DNA of 24,386 nt, taken from JBBECF01 sp040881945. GTDB lineage: Bacteria > Pseudomonadota > Alphaproteobacteria > Dongiales > Dongiaceae. This document shows positions 1 to 7,210 of this stretch, piece by piece. Below the pieces are notes generated by a model. That model saw only the letters and a program-made list of their open reading frames with translations. It ran no database searches and had not been told where the DNA came from. The first letter of the stretch is position 1. Every line of letters starts with the position of its first letter. Position numbers and translations under genes: made by a program. Where the stretch lies: NCBI GenBank assembly GCA_040881945.1, contig JBBECF010000111.1, positions 1-24,386 on the forward strand, read 5' to 3'.

Positions 1-22
1 AATTGGTGCAATACCACTGCCT

Positions 23-631
23 TCACTCGCCCTGGCCCTCCCTTTCCTCGTCGTGGGAGCGGGAGAGGCGCGGAAAGAGTATGTCGATCGTCGGCCACAG
101 TTTTTCTACGAAAGTTAGTACGAATTGTTCAATCGAGACTGCAAGTGTTCCTTCTCTGTCTGACCTCACGAAGCATTCTCGGATGCTAAGGTCCCGGAAA
201 TTATGAAGGCAGTCAAAGGTCTCGAATCCGGCCACGTCATGAATGTCCGGAAATGACACAAGAGAAATGTTTTGGCTGTGTATAATGCGATTTGTTATCG
301 TCCAGAAATCATTTATATATTTGATATTATTCCCCTGTGATGGCGGCCTGTTTCTGGTTTTTACTTCGATAAGTGGGAGGGTGCCTTCCATCGTCTGTCG
401 TCCACTAAGCTCTGCATATTTTCTGACATGTAACGCAAAATGAATTAGATCTTGAATGCAAAGTGCCGTTTGGCGATCCAGAATTGGCGAAGGCTCGGTG
501 CCGCTACTGAAGGAGTAGTGCACAGCATTTGTAAATGAAATCAGCCGCGCGGCGGACGTCATCGCCTCGTGCGCTGACAATTCGAGCATGTGTTTTCCCC
601 CTGAGATTTCCGGGGCGCTGGCTTGCGTCAT
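23..631 (-). CDS. Hypothetical protein, AT-rich orphan gene
   Basis: This 202-residue protein has no family I recognise. It begins at an ATG preceded by AAGGAG about 8 bases upstream, which supports the start; a second Met at residue 15 is an alternative. It has no signal peptide and no clear membrane segment. The sequence is of mixed polarity with a charged C-terminal tail rich in Arg, Glu and Asp. It lies 25 bases downstream of the methyltransferase gene on the same strand, so it could be co-transcribed. Its DNA is visibly much more AT-rich than its neighbours and uses AT-ending codons, which suggests recent acquisition. No function is proposed. I am fairly sure it is a real gene because of the intact frame, the good ribosome binding site and the composition change. 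Confidence 0.7.
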   Translation of the reverse strand: MTQASAPEISGGKHMLELSAHEAMTSAARLISFTNAVHYSFSSGTEPSPILDRQTALCIQDLIHFALHVRKYAELSGRQTMEGTLPLIEVKTRNRPPSQGNNIKYINDFWTITNRIIHSQNISLVSFPDIHDVAGFETFDCLHNFRDLSIRECFVRSDREGTLAVSIEQFVLTFVEKLWPTIDILFPRLSRSHDEEREGQGE

Positions 632-656
632 ACTCCTTGCTCCTTTAGTCGCTACC

Positions 657-2186
657 TCACCGCACTGCGTCCGGCAGCTCCGCCTTGCGCCGGGCGATGA
701 AGTCGCGCAGCGCCTCGTCGATGCCGGGATCGAGGGGCGGCGGCTCGTACTGGTCGAGCATCCGCTTGGCGATCCCGACGGCGCGGGTGTTGGCGTCGTG
801 CGCGCCCTCGGCCTCCCACTGCTCGAAGCTGTTGTTGTCGGCGACCTTGGACAGATAGAACGCCGTCTTGAAGTGGCGCCGGGTGTGGGCGCAACCGAGG
901 TAGTGCCCGCCGGGGCCGACCTCGCGCACCGCCTCCATCGCCAACCCTTCCTCGGACAGATCGAGGCCCTTGCTGAACACCTGCAGCATGGCGATCTGGT
1001 CGGCGTCGAGCACGAACTTGCCGTAGCCGGCGGACAAGCCCGCCTCGAGCCAGCCGGCGCAATGCAGCACGAAATTGGCGCCGGCCATCAGCGTCGGCAG
1101 CATCGTCGCCATCGATTCGTAGGCGGCCTGGGCGTCGGCGACCTTCGAGCCGGTGAGCATGCCGCCGGTGCGGACCGGCAGGCCGTAGCGCCGCGCGAGC
1201 TGGGCGGTGACGTAGATCATCATCGCCGGCTCGGGCGTCCCCATCATCGGCGCGCCGGACAGCATCGACACCGTGGTGACGAAGTTGCCATAGACCATCG
1301 GCGCGCCCGGCCGCACGAGCTGGGCATAGGCGATGCCGGCCGTGACCTCGGCGTTCAACTGCGCGACCGAGCCCGCGGTCGCCGCCGGTGCCATCGCCCC
1401 GGCCATGATGAAGGGCGTGACCAGCACCGCCTGGTTGTGTCGGGCATAGACGGTCAAGGCCCCCAACATGGCGGCGTCCCAGACCAGGGGCGAGTTGCAG
1501 TTGACGACCGAGATCAGCACCGTCTGCGGGCCGACGACGTCCTTGCCGAACAGGATCTCGGCCATCCTGACCGTGTCCTCGGCGCGCGGCGGCGTCGTGA
1601 CCATGCCCATGAACGGCTTGTCGGAATACTTGATGTGCGAATAGACGATGTCGAGGTGGCGCTTCGGCACCGGAACGTCCACGGGTTCGCAGATGACGCC
1701 GCCGGAATGGTGCAGCTCCGGAGTCATGTAGGCGAGCTTGACGAAGTTGTGCAGGTCTTCGAGCGTGCCGTAGCGCCGAACGTTGTCGAAATCGCGCACG
1801 AAGGGCGAGCCGTAGGTCGGCGCGAACACCGTGTTGCGCCCGCCGATGACGACACTGCGCTCCGGGTTGCGGGCCGCTTGGGTGAACTCGGCCGGCGCCT
1901 GCGCCAGCTTCTCGAGCAGCAGTTCGCGCGGGATGCGCACGCGCTGGCCCTGGACCCCGGCGCCGGCCTGGCGCCACAGCGCGAGCGCGCCCTCGTCGCG
2001 GAACTCGACGCCGATCTCCTCGAGGATGGTCATGGAGTGCTCGTGGATCAGCTCGACGCCGGCGGCGTCGATCAGCTCGTAGAGCGGGATTTCGCGGGTG
2101 ATGTAGCGCTTCTGGACGATCGGCGCCGCGGCGCGCGCCGCGCGCCGGCCGCCCGAGCCACCGGTGCGTCTGGCCGCCTCGGTCAT
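657..2186 (-). CDS. Trimethylamine methyltransferase (MttB) family protein, non-pyrrolysine type
   Basis: This 509-residue protein belongs by sequence character to the MttB superfamily of corrinoid-dependent methylamine or betaine methyltransferases, cytoplasmic TIM-barrel enzymes that move a methyl group to a corrinoid protein. Visible features are the N-terminal stretch with IHEHSMTILEEIGVEF (about residues 46-61), YGTLEDLHNFVKLA near 140, and the Gly/Met-rich core with MVYGNF and SGAPMMGTPEPA near 295-320. The frame runs through without an in-frame amber codon, so it is the pyrrolysine-free type, whose members include glycine-betaine demethylases. The start has GGGAGG 9 bases upstream. No corrinoid protein or reactivase gene is next to it, so the substrate cannot be named. 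The lipoprotein gene lies 85 bases upstream and the AT-rich gene 25 bases downstream, both on the same strand. Confidence 0.9.
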   Translation of the reverse strand: MTEAARRTGGSGGRRAARAAAPIVQKRYITREIPLYELIDAAGVELIHEHSMTILEEIGVEFRDEGALALWRQAGAGVQGQRVRIPRELLLEKLAQAPAEFTQAARNPERSVVIGGRNTVFAPTYGSPFVRDFDNVRRYGTLEDLHNFVKLAYMTPELHHSGGVICEPVDVPVPKRHLDIVYSHIKYSDKPFMGMVTTPPRAEDTVRMAEILFGKDVVGPQTVLISVVNCNSPLVWDAAMLGALTVYARHNQAVLVTPFIMAGAMAPAATAGSVAQLNAEVTAGIAYAQLVRPGAPMVYGNFVTTVSMLSGAPMMGTPEPAMMIYVTAQLARRYGLPVRTGGMLTGSKVADAQAAYESMATMLPTLMAGANFVLHCAGWLEAGLSAGYGKFVLDADQIAMLQVFSKGLDLSEEGLAMEAVREVGPGGHYLGCAHTRRHFKTAFYLSKVADNNSFEQWEAEGAHDANTRAVGIAKRMLDQYEPPPLDPGIDEALRDFIARRKAELPDAVR

Positions 2187-2271
2187 GTTGTCACGCCTCC
2201 CCGATGCGACGAGCCTAGGGCCGCCGCGCCGGCGCGGTCAAAGAGATTCGCGGATTGCCGTGGGTTCGCCG

Positions 2272-2763
2272 CTAGCCGGTCGGGGTGAAGCTGCGGGCGC
2301 CCGGCGCCATGCGGAACGATCCGCTCTGTTCGAACGGCACCTCGCGGCGCGCGACGCCGCGCAGGAAGGCCGTGCCGATCATGCGGTAGCTCAGCGCCTC
2401 GCGGCTCGACAGCGCCATGAACTGCCCGACGACGTCGAGGAGCGTCGTGCTCGCCTCGACCTCGACCGTCGCCTCGCCCAGGCGCGGCACGGTCAGAGAC
2501 CGGTTGCTGAGGCCGCTCGCGAACGCCCGGTCGTTGACCTCGAGCGTGTAGCGCAGGCCGTCGATCGGCAGAGCGAAGTCGTTCGGGTTGCGGACCCGCA
2601 GGATCATGCGGAAGCGCTGCTCGAACAACCCGGCGTCGACGAACTCGAGGTCGGCCAGGCGCACCTCCGGCGGTTCGACCCGCTGCCCCGGCCCGATCCC
2701 GGCGCAGGCAGCGAGGCCCCACGCCAGAACGCATATAAGCACTCGCCCCGGCCTGCCCATCAT
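2272..2763 (-). CDS. LEA type 2 (WHy-domain) lipoprotein
   Basis: This is a 163-residue predicted lipoprotein. A basic N-terminus and hydrophobic stretch end in the lipobox LAAC with Cys20, so it should be lipidated and anchored in the envelope. The rest resembles the LEA14/WHy fold: the segment RMILRVRNPNDFALPIDGL (about residues 51-69), followed by beta-strand-like repeats, is the family hallmark of a core NPN motif between two strands. Such proteins are associated with desiccation or stress tolerance, but the bacterial function is poorly known. Two adjacent ATGs are possible starts; purine-rich AAGGGG and GGAG precede them. It lies 57 bases downstream of the toxin gene and 85 bases upstream of the methyltransferase gene, all on the minus strand. 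Confidence 0.85.
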   Translation of the reverse strand: MMGRPGRVLICVLAWGLAACAGIGPGQRVEPPEVRLADLEFVDAGLFEQRFRMILRVRNPNDFALPIDGLRYTLEVNDRAFASGLSNRSLTVPRLGEATVEVEASTTLLDVVGQFMALSSREALSYRMIGTAFLRGVARREVPFEQSGSFRMAPGARSFTPTG

Positions 2764-2820
2764 TCTCCAGCCCCTTCCTTTTCGGCGCTCGTCACCGCCA
2801 TCACTGACGACGTGTTCCTA

Positions 2821-3075
2821 TTAACCCAACAGTCTGTCGTAGTCCGAATGGCGGCCGATCCAGAACCACAGGCATCCGTCGGGAACCTCGACCGCTAACG
2901 CGCGGTAATGGAGGCCGATGCGGACAGACCAGAATTGTCCAACTTTCTTCAGATGGAGAGAAGGGTGCCTTGGCTCTGCCTTGAGGAGTTGAAAGGCCCG
3001 ATCGGCGTGTTCCTGCACGAGCGATGGCAGTTCGCCATAGCAGGCCCAGAATCGTGGCGAGGTAAAGTGCCTCAC
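2821..3075 (-). CDS. RelE/ParE-superfamily toxin (type II toxin-antitoxin)
   Basis: This 84-residue basic protein has the C-terminal pattern of RelE/ParE-fold toxins: WSVRIGLHYRALAVE (about residues 48-62) followed by LWFWIGRHSDYDRLL (68-82). Members of this superfamily act as ribosome-dependent mRNA interferases or gyrase poisons; which applies here cannot be decided. Translation starts at a GTG that overlaps the antitoxin stop as GTGA, four shared bases. No good ribosome binding site precedes it, so it is probably translationally coupled to the antitoxin, as expected when the antitoxin must be made first. The small size and the antitoxin-first order fit a type II module. It could be degenerate, but the frame is intact. 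Confidence 0.8.
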   Translation of the reverse strand: MRHFTSPRFWACYGELPSLVQEHADRAFQLLKAEPRHPSLHLKKVGQFWSVRIGLHYRALAVEVPDGCLWFWIGRHSDYDRLLG

Positions 3076-3272
3076 AACGGTTTGGTTCGGCCCGCCTCGT
3101 GTGCCCCACGCGCCTCGTCGGCCAGCTCATCGAGCCTTCCCGCGGCCGCATCGCGCTCGATCTGCCGGTCCCAAGCCTCGGCGTCATAACTCAGAAACCA
3201 GTCCCGGAAGGCGGTCAACTCGTTCCGGCTGAGCCGGCGAATTCGCTGCTCGATCTCTTTGATCTCGGTCAC
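3072..3272 (-). CDS. Putative antitoxin of the RelE/ParE-type module
   Basis: This 66-residue acidic, mostly helical protein begins VTEIKEIEQRI and contains ELTAFRDWFLSYDAEAWD (about residues 18-35) and an acidic stretch ending in a Lys/Pro tail. This pattern is common in small proteins encoded just before RelE-like toxins. I chose the GTG at 3270-3272 because AGGA lies about 8 bases upstream; an upstream ATG at 3303-3305 adds 11 residues, lacks a ribosome binding site, and would put the palindrome at 3298-3305 inside the gene. Its stop overlaps the toxin GTG. It presumably binds and neutralises the toxin. No classical ribbon-helix-helix or helix-turn-helix region is obvious, so DNA binding and autoregulation are uncertain. 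Confidence 0.75.
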   Translation of the reverse strand: MTEIKEIEQRIRRLSRNELTAFRDWFLSYDAEAWDRQIERDAAAGRLDELADEARGAHEAGRTKPL

Positions 3273-3297
3273 GGCCCATATCCTCGGTGCGCCTGTA

Positions 3298-3305
3298 GTG
3301 TACAC
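3298..3305 (-). promoter_or_regulatory. Candidate -10 and operator palindrome of the toxin-antitoxin module
   Basis: A perfect 8-bp palindrome GTGTACAC lies 25 bases upstream of the antitoxin GTG start. Read on the minus strand it contains a -10-like TACACT. The corresponding -35 region is poor. Placement and symmetry fit an autoregulatory operator overlapping a promoter, but this is inference. Confidence 0.3.
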
Positions 3306-3375
3306 CTATTCAGTATTGCATGTCCCGACCCGGGTGGGATCGGATTTCGTCTGACGTGCCTACGGTGGCTCGCCC

Positions 3376-4872
3376 CTACTTCATCGTCGGCATGACGTAC
3401 TCGGCGCCGGCGCGGATGCCGGTCGGCCAGCGCGAGGTGACGGTCTTCTGCTTGGTGTAGAAGCGCACGCCTTCCGACCCGTGCATGTGGTGGTCGCCGA
3501 ACAGCGAACGCTTCCAGCCGCCGAAGCTGTGGAAGGCCATCGGCACCGGGATCGGCACGTTGACGCCGACCATGCCGATCTGGATGCGCGAGGCGAAGTC
3601 GCGCGCGGCATCGCCGTCGCGGGTGAAGATCGCCGCGCCGTTGCCGTATTCGTGCTCGTTGACCAGCTTGACGGCGCTCTCGTAGTCGGGCGCGCGCACC
3701 ACCGACAGCACCGGCCCGAAGATCTCCTCCTTGTAGATGCGCATCTCGGGCGTCACCTCGTCGAACAGGCAGCCGCCCAGGAAGAAGCCTTTTTCGTAGC
3801 CCTGCAGCTTGAGGCCGCGGCCGTCCACCACCAGCCTTGCGCCTTCCTTGACGCCGAGATCGACATAGCCCTTGACCTTGTCGAGATGCTGCCGGGTGAC
3901 GAGCGGCCCCATCTCCGCCTCGGGGTCGGTGCCGGGGCCGACCTTGAGGGCGCGCACGCGCGGCGCCAGGCGCTCGATCAGGGGGTCGCCGATTTTGCCG
4001 ACGGCGACCGCCACCGAGATCGCCATGCAGCGCTCGCCGGCCGAGCCGTAGCCCGCGCCCATGAGTGCGTCGGTCACCTGGTCGAGGTCGGCGTCCGGCA
4101 GGACGACCATATGGTTCTTGGCCCCGCCCAGGGCCTGCACCCGCTTATTCTCGGCGCAGCCGGTGTGGTAGATGTATTCGGCGACGGGCGTCGAGCCGAC
4201 GAAGCTGATCGCCGCCACCCGCGGGTGGCGCAGCAGGGCGTCGACCGCCTCCTTGTCGCCGTTGACGACGTTGAAGACGCCGTCCGGCGCCCCGGCCTGT
4301 TTCATCAGCTCGGCGAGGAACAGGCCGGCCGACGGGTCGCGTTCGGACGGCTTCAGGATAAAACTGTTGCCGCAGGCGATCGCCATGGTGAACATCCACA
4401 TCGGCACCATCGCCGGGAAATTGAACGGCGTGATCCCGGCGCACACGCCGAGCGGCTGGCGCATCGACCAGCTATCCACCGCCGTCCCGACGTTCTCGGT
4501 GAACTCGCCCTTGAGCTGGGCCGGGATGCCGCAGGCGAACTCGACGACCTCGAGGCCGCGCTGGCACGACCCGCGGGCGTCGTTCAGCACCTTGCCGTGC
4601 TCGGCGGTAACCAGCGCCGCCAGCTCGTCGAGGCGGCTCTCGACCAGCTCCTTGAAACGGAACATGACGCGGGCGCGGCGCAGCGGCGTCGTCGCGGCCC
4701 AAGCCGGAAAGGCCGCGGTCGCGGCCATGACCGCGCGGTCGATCTCGGCGGCGCCGGCCAGGGGCACGCGGGCCGCCACCTCGCCGGTCGCCGGGTTGAA
4801 CACGTCGGCGAAGCGGCCGCTCCGCCCCTCCGCCGGCTTGCCGTCGATGAAATGCTGCAATGTCTTCGTCAT
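3376..4872 (-). CDS. mmsA: Methylmalonate-semialdehyde dehydrogenase (CoA-acylating)
   Basis: This 498-residue cytoplasmic enzyme of the aldehyde dehydrogenase superfamily matches the MmsA type, which oxidises methylmalonate or malonate semialdehyde to propionyl-CoA or acetyl-CoA in valine, thymine and inositol breakdown. Visible features are the N-terminal HFIDGKPAEG, the NAD-binding PFNFPAMVPMWM (149-160), the FVGSTPV segment (224-230), the catalytic cysteine Cys282 in GSAGERCMA, and the C-terminal GGWKRSLFGD motif. Length is normal. The ATG at 4870-4872 has GGAG 8 bases upstream; the frame stays open much further upstream but without family homology. It is transcribed away from the small exported protein gene, with 212 bases between them. 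No other valine-pathway genes lie beside it here. Confidence 0.95.
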   Translation of the reverse strand: MTKTLQHFIDGKPAEGRSGRFADVFNPATGEVAARVPLAGAAEIDRAVMAATAAFPAWAATTPLRRARVMFRFKELVESRLDELAALVTAEHGKVLNDARGSCQRGLEVVEFACGIPAQLKGEFTENVGTAVDSWSMRQPLGVCAGITPFNFPAMVPMWMFTMAIACGNSFILKPSERDPSAGLFLAELMKQAGAPDGVFNVVNGDKEAVDALLRHPRVAAISFVGSTPVAEYIYHTGCAENKRVQALGGAKNHMVVLPDADLDQVTDALMGAGYGSAGERCMAISVAVAVGKIGDPLIERLAPRVRALKVGPGTDPEAEMGPLVTRQHLDKVKGYVDLGVKEGARLVVDGRGLKLQGYEKGFFLGGCLFDEVTPEMRIYKEEIFGPVLSVVRAPDYESAVKLVNEHEYGNGAAIFTRDGDAARDFASRIQIGMVGVNVPIPVPMAFHSFGGWKRSLFGDHHMHGSEGVRFYTKQKTVTSRWPTGIRAGAEYVMPTMK

Positions 4873-4990
4873 GGGCCGATCTCCGCCAGCGGACTGGCAA
4901 GGGTTCCGTGCCGCCCGCGCGGGGCGCGCCGGCAGGCGGGGCGGAACCTTACCCCATCGGATGCGCGCCGCGCAAAGGCCGCCCGCGCCG

Positions 4991-5018
4991 CTGTCAAAGG
5001 CGCCATGCGCCCTATATG
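4991..5018 (+). promoter_or_regulatory. Weak candidate promoter for the small exported protein gene
   Basis: CTGTCA (4991-4996) and TATATG (5013-5018) are 16 bases apart in the otherwise very GC-rich region between mmsA and the gene at 5085. The spacer holds a small inverted repeat, GGCGC-CAT-GCGCC (4999-5011). Both hexamers are imperfect, so this is a tentative call. Confidence 0.25.
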
Positions 5019-5084
5019 CTGGGGACGGTCCGGACCGGGGGCGGTTTCGGTGCCGCGCCCAGCGGCCGGGCGAAGGAGGCGAAG

Positions 5085-5360
5085 ATGCGTGCAGCCCTGG
5101 CGGCGGCGGTCCTGGCGGCGGCGCTGGCCGCGGCGACCCCGAGCGCGGCGCAGACCGAGGACCGGCCCCCCGAGGAATTGGCGATCGAGGGCATCGAACG
5201 GCTGATGCAGGCGCTAGAAGCATTCATCCACTCGATCCCGCAATATGAAGCGCCGGAAATCAACGAGGACGGCGACATCATCATCCGCCGCAAGCGCCCG
5301 CCCGAGTCGGAGCCGGAGCCCGCGCCGACCGGCCCCGACTTCGACGAGACCTCGACCTGA
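5085..5360 (+). CDS. Small exported protein with GDIIIRRK motif
   Basis: This 91-residue protein has an Ala-rich signal peptide ending around SAAQ (residues 20-23), so it is probably periplasmic. The mature part is acidic and helical at first (about 25-50), then YEAPEINEDGDIIIRRKRP, and ends in a Pro/Glu-rich tail. I recall short alphaproteobacterial exported proteins of unknown function sharing the P-E-x-L/N-x-x-GDIIIRRK pattern, some mislabelled as ATPases; this one shows no ATPase motif. AGGAGG lies just upstream of the ATG, a strong ribosome binding site. The amidase gene follows after 22 bases on the same strand, so the two may be co-transcribed, though no functional link is evident. Confidence 0.8.
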   Translation: MRAALAAAVLAAALAAATPSAAQTEDRPPEELAIEGIERLMQALEAFIHSIPQYEAPEINEDGDIIIRRKRPPESEPEPAPTGPDFDETST

Positions 5361-5382
5361 CGCCGCCACCGGACCTGGCCAA

Positions 5383-6573
5383 ATGGACGATCCACTCGGC
5401 GCCTTCTGCAAGCACAGCGACGTAACGATCCCGGGCGCGGCGGACGGCCCGCTTGCGGGGCTGCGCTTTGCGGCCAAGGACATCTACGACGTCGCCGGCC
5501 ACGTCACCGGTTGTGGCAACCCCGACTGGCTGCGCACGCACGCGCCCGCGTCGGCGACCGCGCCCGCCGTCGCCCGCCTGGTCGCCGCCGGGGCCGCCAT
5601 GGTCGGCAAGACCATCACCGACGAGCTGGCCTACAGCCTGAACGGCCAGAACTTCCATTACGGCACGCCGGCCAACACCGCCGCGCCGGGGCGCATCCCC
5701 GGCGGCTCGTCGAGCGGATCGGCGGCGGCGGTGGCCGGCGCGCTGGTCGATTTCGCGCTCGGGTCGGACACCGGCGGCTCCGTGCGCGTCCCGGCCGGGC
5801 TGTGCGGCATCTATGGCCTGCGGCCCAGCCACGGCCGGGTGCCGATCGACGGCGTCATGAAGCTGGCGCCCAGCTTCGACACCGTCGGCTGGTTCGCGCG
5901 CGACGCCGAATTGCTGGCGCGCGTCGGCGACGTGCTGCTCGGCGACGACACGACCGCCGGGTCGGCGGCCGGCCTGCTCTATGCCGAGGACGCCTTCGCC
6001 CTGGCCGAGGCGCCGGTGCGGGCCGCGCTCGCGGCGGCCGCGCAGGGCGCCGCCGCCGTCCTCGGTGGGATGCGGGCGATCGAGGTCGGCGGCGGCGACG
6101 ACCTGGGCGACTGGATGAACTGCTTCCGGCGGTTGCAGGCGCGCGAGATCTGGGCGACGCACGGCGCCTGGATCGAGGCGACGAAGCCGCGCTTCGGGCC
6201 GGAGATCGCCGCCCGCTTCGCCTGGGCCAAGTCGGTCGCCGACTCGCCGCCCGGCGACGAGGCCGAGCGGCGCGAAGCCGTCGCCGCCCGCCTCGACGCG
6301 CTGCTCGCCGACGGCGCGCTGCTGTGCCTGCCGTCGGCGCCGAGCATCGCGCCGCGGCTCGACGAGGCGGCGGAGGCGCTGCAACGGTTCCGCGACCGCA
6401 CGCTCAGCCTCACCTGCATTGCCGGGCTGGCGCGGCTGCCGCAGGCGAGCCTGCCGGCTGGCGCTGTCGACGACTGCCCGGTCGGGCTGTCCCTGGCGGC
6501 GCGTCGCGGCGCCGACCGGCGCCTGCTCGATACCGTCCGGGCGGTCGCGCGACGGCTCGGGGACCGGACTTAG
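5383..6573 (+). CDS. Amidase signature family hydrolase
   Basis: This 396-residue protein carries the amidase-signature fold with its full Ser-cisSer-Lys triad. Lys32 lies in AAKDIYDVAG, the cis-serine (Ser109 by spacing) in PGGSSSGSAAAVAG, and the nucleophile Ser133 in GSDTGGSVRVPA. At under 400 residues it is shorter than GatA-type enzymes (about 480) and matches the compact indole-acetamide-hydrolase-like group, so GatA is unlikely. The substrate is not predictable. The ATG at 5383 has only a weak upstream GGA; coupling to the preceding gene 22 bases upstream is plausible. Its stop overlaps the stop of apt on the opposite strand by four bases. Confidence 0.9.
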   Translation: MDDPLGAFCKHSDVTIPGAADGPLAGLRFAAKDIYDVAGHVTGCGNPDWLRTHAPASATAPAVARLVAAGAAMVGKTITDELAYSLNGQNFHYGTPANTAAPGRIPGGSSSGSAAAVAGALVDFALGSDTGGSVRVPAGLCGIYGLRPSHGRVPIDGVMKLAPSFDTVGWFARDAELLARVGDVLLGDDTTAGSAAGLLYAEDAFALAEAPVRAALAAAAQGAAAVLGGMRAIEVGGGDDLGDWMNCFRRLQAREIWATHGAWIEATKPRFGPEIAARFAWAKSVADSPPGDEAERREAVAARLDALLADGALLCLPSAPSIAPRLDEAAEALQRFRDRTLSLTCIAGLARLPQASLPAGAVDDCPVGLSLAARRGADRRLLDTVRAVARRLGDRT

Positions 6574-7085
6574 GAGTCGTACGTAACGACGGCGGAGAAC
6601 GGCACCGGAATCTTCGCGCGGCCCTTGAGGAACCCGAGCTCGATGATACAGGCGGCGGCGCGCACGTCGGCGCCGATCGATTGCAGCAGCGCGATGGCCG
6701 CGGCCATGGTGCCGCCGGTGGCCATCAGGTCGTCGAGTACGACGACGCGCTGGCCGGGACGGATGGCGTCGGCCTGCACCTCGATCGTGTCGCTGCCGTA
6801 TTCGAGGTCGTAGCTATAGGGGATGGTCGGCCCGGGCAGCTTGCCCCGTTTGCGCACCATGACGAAGCCGCAGTGCAGGTCGAAGGCGAGCGGCGCCGCC
6901 ACCAGAAAGCCGCGCGATTCGATGCCGACGAGCAGGTCCGGCCGGTGCGGCTGCACCGCCTCGGCCAACCGGCGCACGGTTTCCCGCCAGGCCTCGGCAT
7001 GCAACAGCAGCGTCGAGATATCGTGGAACAGGATGCCGGGCCTGGGGAAGTCCGGCACCTGGCGGATATGATCCTTGATCTGCAT
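6570..7085 (-). CDS. apt: Adenine phosphoribosyltransferase
   Basis: This 171-residue cytoplasmic purine-salvage enzyme converts adenine and PRPP to AMP and pyrophosphate. It shows the typical N-terminus IKDHIRQVPDFPRPGILFHDI (residues 3-23 region), the IESRGF segment (55-60), the RKRGKLPGPTI loop (78-88), and the PRPP-binding motif VVVLDDLMATGGT (114-126). Length is normal for the family. The ATG at 7083-7085 has no strong ribosome binding site. The gene faces the amidase with a four-base stop-to-stop overlap and is divergent from the Mla operon, 125 bases away. Confidence 0.97.
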   Translation of the reverse strand: MQIKDHIRQVPDFPRPGILFHDISTLLLHAEAWRETVRRLAEAVQPHRPDLLVGIESRGFLVAAPLAFDLHCGFVMVRKRGKLPGPTIPYSYDLEYGSDTIEVQADAIRPGQRVVVLDDLMATGGTMAAAIALLQSIGADVRAAACIIELGFLKGRAKIPVPFSAVVTYDS

Positions 7086-7210
7086 GGGCCAGGTCCGGCG
7101 ACGGGTTCGATCTCGGCGATCGGCGGCCGCATGCTAGCGTCTGCGCTGCGACGAGACAATCGCGCCGCGCCCCCTAAATTCGCTATGATGCCGCGGGGGG
7201 CAGGGGAAGC

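Noticed and set aside
588..2288. A long open frame on the plus strand opposite the methyltransferase gene
   Set aside because: It is an antisense frame kept open by high GC; the protein is Arg/His/Asp-rich without domains, while the minus strand encodes a recognisable enzyme. Similar antisense frames lie opposite mmsA, the AidB-like gene and hpnN.
4873..5223. Upstream extension of mmsA
   Set aside because: The frame is open but Pro/Arg-rich and unlike the family, and the ATG at 4872 has a good ribosome binding site.
7184..7189. TATGAT as a -10 box for the Mla operon
   Set aside because: No acceptable -35 lies 16-18 bases upstream, so it may be chance.
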